NCBI RefSeq assembly: GCF_014385065.1
Contig: NZ_JACRTA010000001.1
Coordinates: 806,001 to 870,000, forward strand
Direction of reading: 5' to 3'
Source of the DNA: Lentihominibacter hominis
GTDB lineage: Bacteria; Bacillota; Clostridia; Peptostreptococcales; Anaerovoracaceae
DNA length: 64,000 nt
In this document: positions 47,347-55,270 of the stretch, piece by piece
Layout of the letters: each line of letters starts with the position of its first letter
How positions within the stretch are numbered: position 1 is the first letter of the stretch
Program-made: the position numbers and the translations under genes
The notes under the pieces: model-generated
What the model was told of the DNA's origin: nothing
The model's input: only the letters and a program-made list of their open reading frames with translations
The model's database searches: none

Positions 47347-49227
47347 ATGGAAAAATTTTTAATGGGAACATATGATGTTATAGTAGTAGGAGCGGGTCAT
47401 GCAGGGTGTGAAGCAGGGCTTGCATCGGCCAGAATGGGGAAAAAGACGCTGATGTTTTCCATAAATCTTGAGGCTGTTGCTATGATGGCGTGTAATCCGT
47501 CGATAGGCGGTACAGGAAAAGGTCATCTTGTAAGAGAAATAGATGCTCTGGGCGGAGAGATGGGAATAAATATAGATAAGACTTTTATCCAAAGCCGTAT
47601 GCTTAATACTGCTAAGGGTCCGGCTGTTCACTCTCTTAGAGCTCAGGCTGATAAAAATCAGTATCATATTGAAATGAAAAAGACTATTGAGAATGAGGAT
47701 AATCTTCATTTGAAACAAGGTGAAGTTATAGACATAATAATAGAAGAAGGAAAAGCCTGTGGAGTAGTTTTAAAGACTGGCGCATGTTACAGAGCTGAAG
47801 CTGTAATATTAGCAACAGGAACTTTTCTTGCCGGAAAAATATTTATAGGCGATAGTGTTTTTGAAAGCGGTCCCAACGGTCTGGCTCCGTCTGTCGAGCT
47901 GGCAGAACGTCTGAAAGAGTATGGTCTTCCTATGAGAAGGTTTAAAACTGGTACTCCTGCCAGAGCTTTAGGTAAGAGCCTTGATTTTGATAAGATGATA
48001 CCGCAGCACGGAGACGAGGATATTGTTCCATTTTCATTTATGAATGACAGTTTAGAGAAAGATCAGGCAGATTGCTGGCTTACATATACCAATGAAGCTA
48101 CGCATGATGTAATAAGAGCGAATTTTCATAGGTCAGCTCTGTTTGGCGGTCATATAGAGGGTGTCGGTCCGAGGTATTGTCCTTCTATAGAAGATAAGGT
48201 AAACAGATTTTCAGATAAAGAAAGACATCAACTTTTTGTCGAGCCAGAGGGAATTTATACTGATGAGATGTATATACAGGGAATGTCGTCTAGTCTTCCT
48301 GAAGATGTACAGCAGGAATTTTATAAAACTATACCGGGACTTGAGAATTTAGAAATAGTAAGGCCTGCTTATGCTATTGAGTATGATTGCATAGATCCTG
48401 TAGATTTAAAAATATCTCTTGAAAATAAACATATCGAAAACCTTTTCTGTGCCGGCCAGTTCAATGGAAGTTCCGGATATGAAGAAGCTGCAGCGCAGGG
48501 ACTTATGGCGGGAATAAACGCTGTTCGTAAAATAGAAGGGAAAAATGAATTTGTTCTTCAGAGAAACGAAGCTTATATTGGCGTTCTCATCGACGATTTA
48601 GTAACTAAAGGTACTAATGAACCTTACAGAATTATGACCAGCAGAGCAGAATATAGACTGGTTCTCAGGCAAGACAATGCAGATTTACGTTTGACTGAGA
48701 AGGGTTATGAGGTTGGATTGGTAAAAAATGATAGATATGAGAAATATTTGAATAAAAAAGAAGTAGTAAGACTTGAGACAGATCGCTTAAAGAAAAAAGT
48801 ATTGAAACCTGAAAATGTAAATGATTTTCTGGAAAGTAAGGGAAGTACACCGATAAAAAGTCCATGCTCTCTGTATGAGCTGCTGAGAAGACCTGAAATA
48901 AAATATGACGAATCCTTTGTTATAGACGAAGAAAGACCTGTACTTTCTTCACATCAAAAAACTATGATGGAAGTACAAATAAAATACGAAGGGTATATAG
49001 ACAAACAGAAGCAGCAGATAGAAAAATTTAAAAGACTGGAAAATAAAAAGCTTCCTTCTGATATTGATTATCACAGTATTGATGGGCTCAGAATAGAAGC
49101 GAGGCAGAAACTGAGTGATTTTAGACCGCTGTCTGTGGGACAGGCATCCAGAATATCAGGAGTATCTCCGGCAGATATAAATGTACTTCTTATTTATATG
49201 GAAAAGTTTCGCAGGAGAAAGAGCTGA
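47347..49227 (+). CDS. mnmG: tRNA uridine 5-carboxymethylaminomethyl modification enzyme MnmG
   Basis: A flavoprotein (626 residues from this start) with the dinucleotide loop [20 protein letters not shown] (about 12), [20 protein letters not shown] and the C-terminal [19 protein letters not shown], ending in a helical MnmE-interacting tail. Three Met codons compete (47335, 47347 and 47362). The first lies too close (1 nt) to GGAGG, while the second matches the usual MnmG N-terminus, although its spacing (13 nt) is long. Confidence 0.93.
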   Translation: MEKFLMGTYDVIVVGAGHAGCEAGLASARMGKKTLMFSINLEAVAMMACNPSIGGTGKGHLVREIDALGGEMGINIDKTFIQSRMLNTAKGPAVHSLRAQADKNQYHIEMKKTIENEDNLHLKQGEVIDIIIEEGKACGVVLKTGACYRAEAVILATGTFLAGKIFIGDSVFESGPNGLAPSVELAERLKEYGLPMRRFKTGTPARALGKSLDFDKMIPQHGDEDIVPFSFMNDSLEKDQADCWLTYTNEATHDVIRANFHRSALFGGHIEGVGPRYCPSIEDKVNRFSDKERHQLFVEPEGIYTDEMYIQGMSSSLPEDVQQEFYKTIPGLENLEIVRPAYAIEYDCIDPVDLKISLENKHIENLFCAGQFNGSSGYEEAAAQGLMAGINAVRKIEGKNEFVLQRNEAYIGVLIDDLVTKGTNEPYRIMTSRAEYRLVLRQDNADLRLTEKGYEVGLVKNDRYEKYLNKKEVVRLETDRLKKKVLKPENVNDFLESKGSTPIKSPCSLYELLRRPEIKYDESFVIDEERPVLSSHQKTMMEVQIKYEGYIDKQKQQIEKFKRLENKKLPSDIDYHSIDGLRIEARQKLSDFRPLSVGQASRISGVSPADINVLLIYMEKFRRRKS

Positions 49228-49228
49228 T

Positions 49229-49945
49229 ATGGTTATGAAAGAATTAATAAAGATATTTAAAATATTAGATATAGATTATAATGACGAGAAAGAAAAGAAA
49301 TTTTATCAATATATGAGTGAAATACTCAAACTGAATCAGCAGATAAATCTTACTGCCATAACTGAGAAAAACGAATTTATACAGAAGCATTATGTGGATT
49401 CTCTTCTCTGTGCAGGCTTAGATGAGTTTAAAAATTCATTTTCGATTATAGATGTAGGAACGGGCGGTGGTTTTCCCGGAGTACCTCTCGCAATAGCTTT
49501 TCCTGATAAGGAATTTGTGCTTATAGATTCCCTGAATAAAAGAATAAAGATAATTAATCAGTTATGTGAGTCTCTTGGAATTTTCAATGTAAAGGCGTTT
49601 CATGGAAGAGCAGAAGAAATGGGCAGACGTAAGGATATGAGAGAGAAGTTTGATCTTTGTGTTTCACGTGCAGTGGCTAATATGAGTACACTTTCCGAAT
49701 ATTGTATTCCTTTTGTAAGGGTTGGAGGAAGTTTTATAGCATATAAGGGGCCTGACTGCAGAAAAGAACTGGAAGATGCGATTAATGCAGTGACTGCTCT
49801 TGGAGGAGAGGTAATAAGAGAAGAAAGTCCTGAAATAACAGGGATACCTTTTGATCATAAATTTATAGTTATAAAAAAGAAAAAAAATACACTGTCGAAA
49901 TTTCCGAGAAAACCCGGAACTCCGTCAAAAGAGCCGATTAAATAG
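49229..49945 (+). CDS. rsmG: 16S rRNA (guanine527-N7)-methyltransferase
   Basis: The 238 residues contain the Rossmann motif IIDVGTGGGFPGVPLAIAFP (about 70), the RsmG element NLTAITEKNEFIQKHYVDSL upstream, and CVSRAVANMSTLSEY. The frame is open 16 codons earlier, inside mnmG; the ATG 1 nt after the mnmG stop, with AGGAG 11 nt upstream, is preferred. The C-terminal end (KKKKNTLSKFPRKPGTPSKE) is basic. Its stop codon lies in the loop of its own terminator. Confidence 0.95.
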   Translation: MVMKELIKIFKILDIDYNDEKEKKFYQYMSEILKLNQQINLTAITEKNEFIQKHYVDSLLCAGLDEFKNSFSIIDVGTGGGFPGVPLAIAFPDKEFVLIDSLNKRIKIINQLCESLGIFNVKAFHGRAEEMGRRKDMREKFDLCVSRAVANMSTLSEYCIPFVRVGGSFIAYKGPDCRKELEDAINAVTALGGEVIREESPEITGIPFDHKFIVIKKKKNTLSKFPRKPGTPSKEPIK

Positions 49946-49964
49946 CATAAATCGGCTCTTTTTG
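49929..49964 (+). terminator. Terminator overlapping the end of rsmG
   Basis: AAGAGCCGATT (49929-49939) pairs with AATCGGCTCTT (49950-49960), followed by TTTG. The rsmG stop codon is inside the loop. Confidence 0.85.
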
Positions 49965-50029
49965 TGTTATGAATCATCTTTTCTGAAGAAGGACAAGTTG
50001 TTAATATATATGTAGGAAAGGGGGTAGGG

Positions 50030-50830
50030 ATGATGTTTATTAAAAAGACTACGGAAATACCGATAAATATGATTAAAACTAATTCACAGCAGCCCAGACA
50101 GATTTTCGCAGAAGAACAGCTATTGGAACTAAGAGATTCAATAAAAGAATTTGGGGTGCTGCAGCCTTTGATTTTAAAAAAGGAGGCTAATGGAGAGTAT
50201 CTTCTTATAGCCGGGGAGAGAAGACTTAGAGCGTCAATAATGGCAGGACTTGACAGAGTCCCCGCCGTTATAAAAGAAGCTAATGAGGAAGAAATAAGCT
50301 TGATAGCTCTTGTGGAAAACATACAGCGTGAAAATCTCGGATACATAGAAGAGGCAAGAGCTTATAAAAATATAATGGAAAAATATGGCATAAGCCAACT
50401 TGCTTTATCGGAGAAATTAGGAAAAAATCAATCTACTATATCTAATAAGATCAGACTCTTATCTTTACCGGAAGATATACAGAATATGTTGGTGGAAAAT
50501 AAGCTTACTGAACGTCATGCAAGGGCCTTACTTAAAATCGAAGACGATCAGTTGAGAAGAGTCATAATAGGCAAAGTTTTAAAACATGGATTTAATGTTA
50601 AACAGACGGAAAAGCTTGTGGAAGATTACCTCACACAAAAAGAAAATCAGGAACGTGAGAAAAATAAAATAAAGCATATAAGTTATAAGCTTTATCTCAA
50701 TACACTGAGAAGAACATTTAATGATATGGAATTAAATGAAAAAGGCGCCACTTTTAAACAGGAGGATACAGGAAATGATCTCAGAATAACAATTACCATA
50801 CCTAAAGAAATACAAGGAATGGTTATATGA
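50030..50830 (+). CDS. noc: Nucleoid occlusion protein Noc (ParB family)
   Basis: The 266 residues have a ParB/Spo0J CTPase domain (about 1-110; NSQQPRQIFAEEQLLELRDS, GERRLRASIMAGLDRVPAV, VENIQRENLGYIEEARAY) and a helix-turn-helix (about 120-170, YGISQLALSEKLGKNQSTIS). It is a second ParB-like gene next to rsmG, the typical place for noc, while parAB follows. In Bacillus Noc prevents division over the chromosome. It may instead be a duplicate ParB; a Noc-type membrane-targeting N-terminal helix is not obvious (MMFIKKTTEIPINMIKTN). Confidence 0.8.
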   Translation: MMFIKKTTEIPINMIKTNSQQPRQIFAEEQLLELRDSIKEFGVLQPLILKKEANGEYLLIAGERRLRASIMAGLDRVPAVIKEANEEEISLIALVENIQRENLGYIEEARAYKNIMEKYGISQLALSEKLGKNQSTISNKIRLLSLPEDIQNMLVENKLTERHARALLKIEDDQLRRVIIGKVLKHGFNVKQTEKLVEDYLTQKENQEREKNKIKHISYKLYLNTLRRTFNDMELNEKGATFKQEDTGNDLRITITIPKEIQGMVI

Positions 50831-50840
50831 TATACTCCTT

Positions 50841-50874
50841 AAAATAATGTTTCACGTGAAACATTATTTTTTTT
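50841..50874 (+). terminator. noc terminator built around a parS site
   Basis: A perfect 30-bp palindrome (50841-50870) without loop nucleotides centres on the parS sequence and is followed by more T, so the transcript can form a hairpin with a U-tail. Confidence 0.65.
50848..50863. promoter_or_regulatory. parS centromere site
   Basis: TGTTTCACGTGAAACA (50848-50863) matches the ParB/Spo0J parS consensus (TGTTNCACGTGAAACA) at every position. It lies in the noc-parA gap, close to the origin as expected for loading ParB and condensin. Confidence 0.95.
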
Positions 50875-50975
50875 GTAAAGAAATGCAAAAGTTATAGTAA
50901 AAATTATAATGATGTTATATAATGTTTAAAGCAATATAAGAAATAGTCAATGTATATTGATTAAGGAGGAATAAA

Positions 50976-51749
50976 TTGGGTAAAGCTATAGCTATTTTTA
51001 ATCAAAAAGGCGGGGTAGGTAAGACTACTACCAATATAAACCTTGCGGCATGTTTGGCTATAAAAGGGAAAAGAGTGCTGATATTGGACATTGATCCGCA
51101 GGGAAATACTACCAGTGGGGTGGGGATTTCAAAAAAAAATCTGGAGATTACTACTCACGAGATACTAATAGAAGATAAATATCATCCTGAAGAGGCAATT
51201 TTACCTACAGGTATTGAGAATCTTGATATAATGCCGGCCAGCGTTCAGCTTGCAGGGGCGGAAGTAGAAATGATAGAGCTTGCAGGAAGAGAAAAAAGGC
51301 TTAAGAGAGCAATAGATATTCTTAAGCCTAAATATGATTATATTTTTATAGATTGTCCGCCGTCTTTAGGAATACTTACTATAAATTCACTGACTGCTGT
51401 AGATTCGGTACTTATACCTATACAATGTGAATTTTATGCTCTTGAAGGTGTAAGCCAGCTTATGAGTACAATAGACATAGTAAAAAGAAATATGAATCCT
51501 AATCTTGAGATACAAGGTGTTATTCTTAGTATGTTTGATGGAAGAACTAATCTTTCCATACAGGTAGTTGAAGAAGTGAAGAAATATTTCAAGGAGAAGG
51601 TATATACTACTGTTATCCCCAGAAATGTTAGATTAGCTGAAGCGCCAAGTTACGGTATGCCTGTAATACAATATGATCCCAGATCGACAGGAGCGCAGGC
51701 ATATATGGAATTTGCAGATGAATTTTTAAGCAGCGAGGAGGAAGAGTAA
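50976..51749 (+). CDS. parA: Chromosome partitioning ATPase ParA/Soj
   Basis: The 257 residues begin GKAIAIFNQKGGVGKTTTNI (deviant Walker A, MinD/ParA type) and include LDIDPQGNTTSGVG, FIDCPPSLGILTINSL and VILSMFDGRTNLS. It acts with ParB in segregation and controls DnaA in Bacillus. The start codon is TTG at 50976, chosen because AAGGAGGA ends 5 nt before and no ATG fits. It is directly followed by parB with no gap. Confidence 0.96.
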   Translation: MGKAIAIFNQKGGVGKTTTNINLAACLAIKGKRVLILDIDPQGNTTSGVGISKKNLEITTHEILIEDKYHPEEAILPTGIENLDIMPASVQLAGAEVEMIELAGREKRLKRAIDILKPKYDYIFIDCPPSLGILTINSLTAVDSVLIPIQCEFYALEGVSQLMSTIDIVKRNMNPNLEIQGVILSMFDGRTNLSIQVVEEVKKYFKEKVYTTVIPRNVRLAEAPSYGMPVIQYDPRSTGAQAYMEFADEFLSSEEEE

Positions 51750-52694
51750 ATGGCAGCGCCGAAAAAAACGCGAGGCTTAGGAAAAGGTCTTGATGCACTT
51801 TTCGGAGATGCGGAAGTATCCTTAAGCGTAAAAAAAGAAGAAAAATCGGAAGGTAACGAACAAAAGAAAGCCAAAGCAAATATAAATGAAGAAAAATTTC
51901 CACAAGAGGCCGGAGGTATAGAATATATAGATATAAACAATATAAAACCAAATTCCGGACAGCCGAGGAAAACTTTCGATGAAGAAAAGCTGCAAGAACT
52001 CGCTTCATCTATAGAAGAGCATGGGCTTATACAGCCTATCGTTCTCAGAAAAGCCAAGAATGGGTACGAAATTGTAGCCGGTGAAAGAAGATGGAGAGCT
52101 GCCAGATTAATAGGAATAAAAGAGCTTCCTTGTATCATCAGGGATCTCACTGATGAAGAAAATATGCTGCTTGCTATTATAGAGAATATGCAGAGAGAAG
52201 ATCTTAATCCTATAGAAGAAGCTGAGGGAATCAGTCAGATGATGAATACATATGGTCTTACTCAGGAACAAGTTTCAAAGAGTCTCGGCAAGAGCAGACC
52301 TTACATAGCTAACAGCTTAAGATTGCTTAAGTTAGCTGATATAGTAAAAGGATATTTGTCAGAAGGATTACTTACTTCAGGGCATGCAAGAGCTCTCGCA
52401 GCAATATCTGATGAAAAGAAGCAGATAGCTCTTGCAGATATAGCTGTTAAAGAAGGACTCTCTGTAAGACAAATGGAAAAGTTAGCTCAGGAAAATAAGA
52501 AAGATAAAGGAACCGCCAGATCGAGAGACAAAGCAAAAAATGCAGATGTTAAAAGAGTAGAAGAAGATCTAAAGGAAATCCTCGGAACTAAAGTAAATCT
52601 TAATCGAAGAGGGAAAAAAGGCAAGATAGAAATAGAATTTTACAGTAAAGAAGATCTCGAAAGATTAATAGAATTGTTGAAAACACTTAATTAG
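51750..52694 (+). CDS. parB: Chromosome partitioning protein ParB/Spo0J
   Basis: The 314 residues begin KKTRGLGKGLDALFG, then the ParB CTPase/clamp domain (about 70-175; NSGQPRKTFDEEKLQELASS, AGERRWRAARLIG, ENMQREDLNPIEEA), the HTH (about 180-235) and a dimerisation tail (about 285-314). It binds parS and spreads. The ATG follows the parA stop directly; SD is AGGAGGAAG within parA. Confidence 0.96.
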   Translation: MAAPKKTRGLGKGLDALFGDAEVSLSVKKEEKSEGNEQKKAKANINEEKFPQEAGGIEYIDINNIKPNSGQPRKTFDEEKLQELASSIEEHGLIQPIVLRKAKNGYEIVAGERRWRAARLIGIKELPCIIRDLTDEENMLLAIIENMQREDLNPIEEAEGISQMMNTYGLTQEQVSKSLGKSRPYIANSLRLLKLADIVKGYLSEGLLTSGHARALAAISDEKKQIALADIAVKEGLSVRQMEKLAQENKKDKGTARSRDKAKNADVKRVEEDLKEILGTKVNLNRRGKKGKIEIEFYSKEDLERLIELLKTLN

Positions 52695-52701
52695 ATAGGA
52701 T

Positions 52702-52717
52702 TGTTTCATGTGAAACA
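52702..52717. promoter_or_regulatory. Second parS-like site
   Basis: TGTTTCATGTGAAACA (52702-52717), one difference from the parS consensus. It lies 8 nt after the parB stop and ends 13 nt before the SprT-like start. Confidence 0.7.
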
Positions 52718-52729
52718 TAATTGAAAACT

Positions 52730-53230
52730 ATGAGACCGGAAGATGTAAACAGTAATTTAAATATAGTAATAAAGCAGGCACAGGAGTTGAATATTCCTGT
52801 GCCTGATAATATATGTGGTAAAGTTAGAATAAATCCAAGACCTAAAAGTCGATTCGGATGCTGCAAAAAAGAAAATGAAAAATTTCAGATTGAAATAAGT
52901 CAGTTTATACTTCAATGTCGTGAGGAAAAGATAAGAGAAGTGTTGGCTCATGAAGTTTTGCATACTTGTAAAAACTGCTATAATCATGGAAATATATGGA
53001 AAGAATATGCTGAAAAAATGAATAAAGCATATGGATATAATATAAAACGTGTTTCTTCATTCAAAGATATGGATATAACTTTAAACAAAGAAGAAATAAA
53101 ATATGTAATAAAATGTTATGATTGTGGAAGAGAATATCCAAGGCATAGATATACGGCAATGATGAAAAAAATATCCTTATATAGATGTGCATGTGGAGGC
53201 AAACTGAAAGTATTGAAGAAAAAGAGTTAA
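52730..53230 (+). CDS. SprT-like zinc metalloprotease domain protein
   Basis: The 166 residues begin with helices, then VLAHEVLHTCKNCYNHGNIW (about 86-105) with the HExxH zinc site and a downstream His, as in SprT/Spartan peptidases. A C-terminal zinc ribbon follows (CYDCGREY and CACGGK). The SprT family includes DNA-protein crosslink proteases; a role for this one cannot be shown. A TTG three codons earlier (52721) is an alternative start; no SD stands out for either. Confidence 0.8.
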   Translation: MRPEDVNSNLNIVIKQAQELNIPVPDNICGKVRINPRPKSRFGCCKKENEKFQIEISQFILQCREEKIREVLAHEVLHTCKNCYNHGNIWKEYAEKMNKAYGYNIKRVSSFKDMDITLNKEEIKYVIKCYDCGREYPRHRYTAMMKKISLYRCACGGKLKVLKKKS

Positions 53231-53268
53231 GATTGACAAAATAAGCAAATTAGTAATGGTTTACACCC

Positions 53269-53296
53269 TTGAATAATATTGTCAGAAGCCTATAAT
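53269..53296 (+). promoter_or_regulatory. Promoter of the SulP transporter gene
   Basis: TTGAAT (53269-53274), 16 nt, TATAAT (53291-53296), about 40 nt before the ATG. Confidence 0.5.
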
Positions 53297-53335
53297 TATT
53301 TATAGGAAAAATAAATTAAATACAATGGAGGAATC

Positions 53336-54982
53336 ATGAATTTGTTTAAAGACTATGTAACCGATATCAGAAATGAATTTAAAGGTTATAACGGCAAGAG
53401 GTTTTCAAAAGATCTGATGGCAGGTATAACTGTTGCAGCTGTTGCGCTTCCTCTGGCTTTGGCCTTTGGTGTAAGTTCGGGAGCTACTGCTGCGGCCGGA
53501 CTGGTCACTGCTATTATCGGAGGCATTGTCATAAGTGTTTTATCGGGAGCATCTTTTCAGATATCAGGACCGACGGGAGCAATGACAGCAATACTGGTGA
53601 CTCTTGCTGCCAAATATGGCATGCAAGGTATATTGATAGCTTGCTTTTTTGCGGGAATAATGCTGATAGCAGCAGGAGTGCTGAAATTGGGAAGAATAAT
53701 ATATTATATACCATCTTCCGTAATTACAGGATTTACTTCAGGTATAGCTGTAATAATAGCATTAGGACAACTTGATAATTTTTTTGGAGTGACATCTAAA
53801 GGCAATCTTGCTATAACCAAGTTTATTTCATATTTTACGGAAGGTTTCCATCCGGATATACCTACTATGTGCATAGGGTTAGCAGTTATTGTCATTATGA
53901 TTATATGGCCGAAAAAGCTTAATGAAAAAATACCGTCATCATTGGCGGCCTTGATAATCATTCTTATAGTAAATCAATTTTTGAAATTAGATGTAGCAAT
54001 GGTAGGGGATATACCTAAAACATTATTCCTTGATGAGAGACTGTCTATATCAGGATTTGATTTTTCTAAATTTTGGGATTTATTTGTTCCTGCTCTGTCC
54101 ATAGCTGCGTTGGGAATGATAGAGAGTCTTCTTTGCGGAGCTTCAGCCGGGAAGATGAAAAAAGAAGAGCTGAATGCTGACAGAGAGTTGATAGCACAGG
54201 GAATAGGAAACATTGTTATACCATTTTTCGGAGGTGTTCCCGCAACTGCTGCTATAGCAAGAACCAGTGTAGCTATAAAAGCAGGATGCGAAACAAGACT
54301 TACGGGAATAATTCATGCGGCTATACTGCTGCTTTCAATGTTTGTATTGGCTCCGGTTATGTCTGTAATACCTCTTTCTGCCTTAGCAGGAGTCTTGATT
54401 ATTACGGCATGGAGAATGAATGACTGGGCCAATATACGTTTTATATTCAGCCATAAATTCAAATCGGGTATCATTAAATTTATTATAACTATGGGGGCTA
54501 CCGTAGTTTTGGATCTGACACAGGCTATAGTTATTGGTGTCGCCGTTTCTGTAATACTTATATTGATAAAACTCACTGATATAGAAATCAATGTAAGTGA
54601 TATAGATGCTGACAGGCTTAAAGAAGTAGGTATACATCTTCCTAAAATTTCGGGAAAGGTAAGAGTTGCTTACCTGACCGGCGCTATATTTTTTGCTGTA
54701 GTAGATAAATTAGTGAAGAAACTGCAGGAGCAGGAGGGAGTAACAGAAGGACTTATACTCTCTATGAGAGGTGTTCCGGTTATAGATCTTTCCGGCATAC
54801 AGGCACTTATAGAACTTGTAGAAGAGCTGGAAAGCCATGGAACAGAAGTATATTTGACCAGCGTGCAACCTAAAGTTCTTGAAGAGATGGAACGAGGCGG
54901 ACTCATTGACCTGATAGGAGAAGAGTATATTTTTGATAGTGCAGAAGAAGCTATCATTGTAGCTCAGAAAGAACACATGTAA
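53336..54982 (+). CDS. SulP-family anion transporter with STAS domain
   Basis: The 548 residues have ten or more transmembrane helices (about 25-425), with the SulP region DLMAGITVAAVALPLALAFG at 27-46 and FQISGPTGAMTAILVTLAA near 80, and a cytoplasmic STAS domain (about 440-545; LILSMRGVPVIDLSGIQALI). The family carries sulfate, bicarbonate or other anions; the substrate is not inferable. GGAGG lies 4 nt before the ATG. It is a single gene. Confidence 0.92.
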   Translation: MNLFKDYVTDIRNEFKGYNGKRFSKDLMAGITVAAVALPLALAFGVSSGATAAAGLVTAIIGGIVISVLSGASFQISGPTGAMTAILVTLAAKYGMQGILIACFFAGIMLIAAGVLKLGRIIYYIPSSVITGFTSGIAVIIALGQLDNFFGVTSKGNLAITKFISYFTEGFHPDIPTMCIGLAVIVIMIIWPKKLNEKIPSSLAALIIILIVNQFLKLDVAMVGDIPKTLFLDERLSISGFDFSKFWDLFVPALSIAALGMIESLLCGASAGKMKKEELNADRELIAQGIGNIVIPFFGGVPATAAIARTSVAIKAGCETRLTGIIHAAILLLSMFVLAPVMSVIPLSALAGVLIITAWRMNDWANIRFIFSHKFKSGIIKFIITMGATVVLDLTQAIVIGVAVSVILILIKLTDIEINVSDIDADRLKEVGIHLPKISGKVRVAYLTGAIFFAVVDKLVKKLQEQEGVTEGLILSMRGVPVIDLSGIQALIELVEELESHGTEVYLTSVQPKVLEEMERGGLIDLIGEEYIFDSAEEAIIVAQKEHM

Positions 54983-55019
54983 GAAAGTAGAGCAAAGTAG
55001 TAATGCATAATATACATAA

Positions 55020-55053
55020 TTGTTATTGCAATGGAATACCAATATGATACAAT
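55020..55053 (+). promoter_or_regulatory. Candidate promoter(s) of the ABC transporter operon
   Basis: Two overlapping options: TTGTTA (55020-55025), 17 nt, TATGAT (55043-55048); or TTGCAA (55026-55031), 16 nt, TACAAT (55048-55053). Either starts transcription around 55055-55061, about 210 nt before the first ATG. No promoter was seen in the 40 nt between the leader terminator and the ATG. Confidence 0.5.
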
Positions 55054-55060
55054 AAAAGAA

Positions 55061-55227
55061 CTCGGCACAGAAGTGTCATAAGATCTCAGAAGAGATCATG
55101 AAGCAATACTTTAATAATATTATTGTTTAAAAAAGTTTATCTTCAAAAACTTAAAATCACAGGAATACTTGTCCAGGAAGGCTATAAAACTATTAGAAGT
55201 AGTTTTTTAGCCTGTCTGGATTTTTTT
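55061..55227 (+). ncRNA. Structured leader ending in an intrinsic terminator (candidate riboswitch/attenuator)
   Basis: Visible hairpins are GGCAC-AGAA-GTGTC (55064-55077), GATCTC-AGAA-GAGATC (55082-55097) and an AT-rich CAATA/TATTG hairpin (55104-55125). A long, strong terminator follows: TCCAG (55172-55176) with CTGGA (55216-55220), enclosing GGCTA-AAAACTA (55180-55192) and its partner (55200-55212), then seven T (55221-55227). The two first hairpins share the loop AGAA. It matches no riboswitch class I can recall. It ends 43 nt before the operon's first ATG, so it could gate the whole operon; plain termination of the upstream sulP gene is the alternative. Confidence 0.5.
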
Positions 55228-55270
55228 ATGAACTGATTTCATCGTAATTGTAAAGTAAGCAGGAGGAAAT

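Noticed and set aside
55064..55097. Two adjacent hairpins considered as a guanidine-II (mini-ykkC) riboswitch
   Set aside because: That class needs ACGR loops; both loops here are AGAA.
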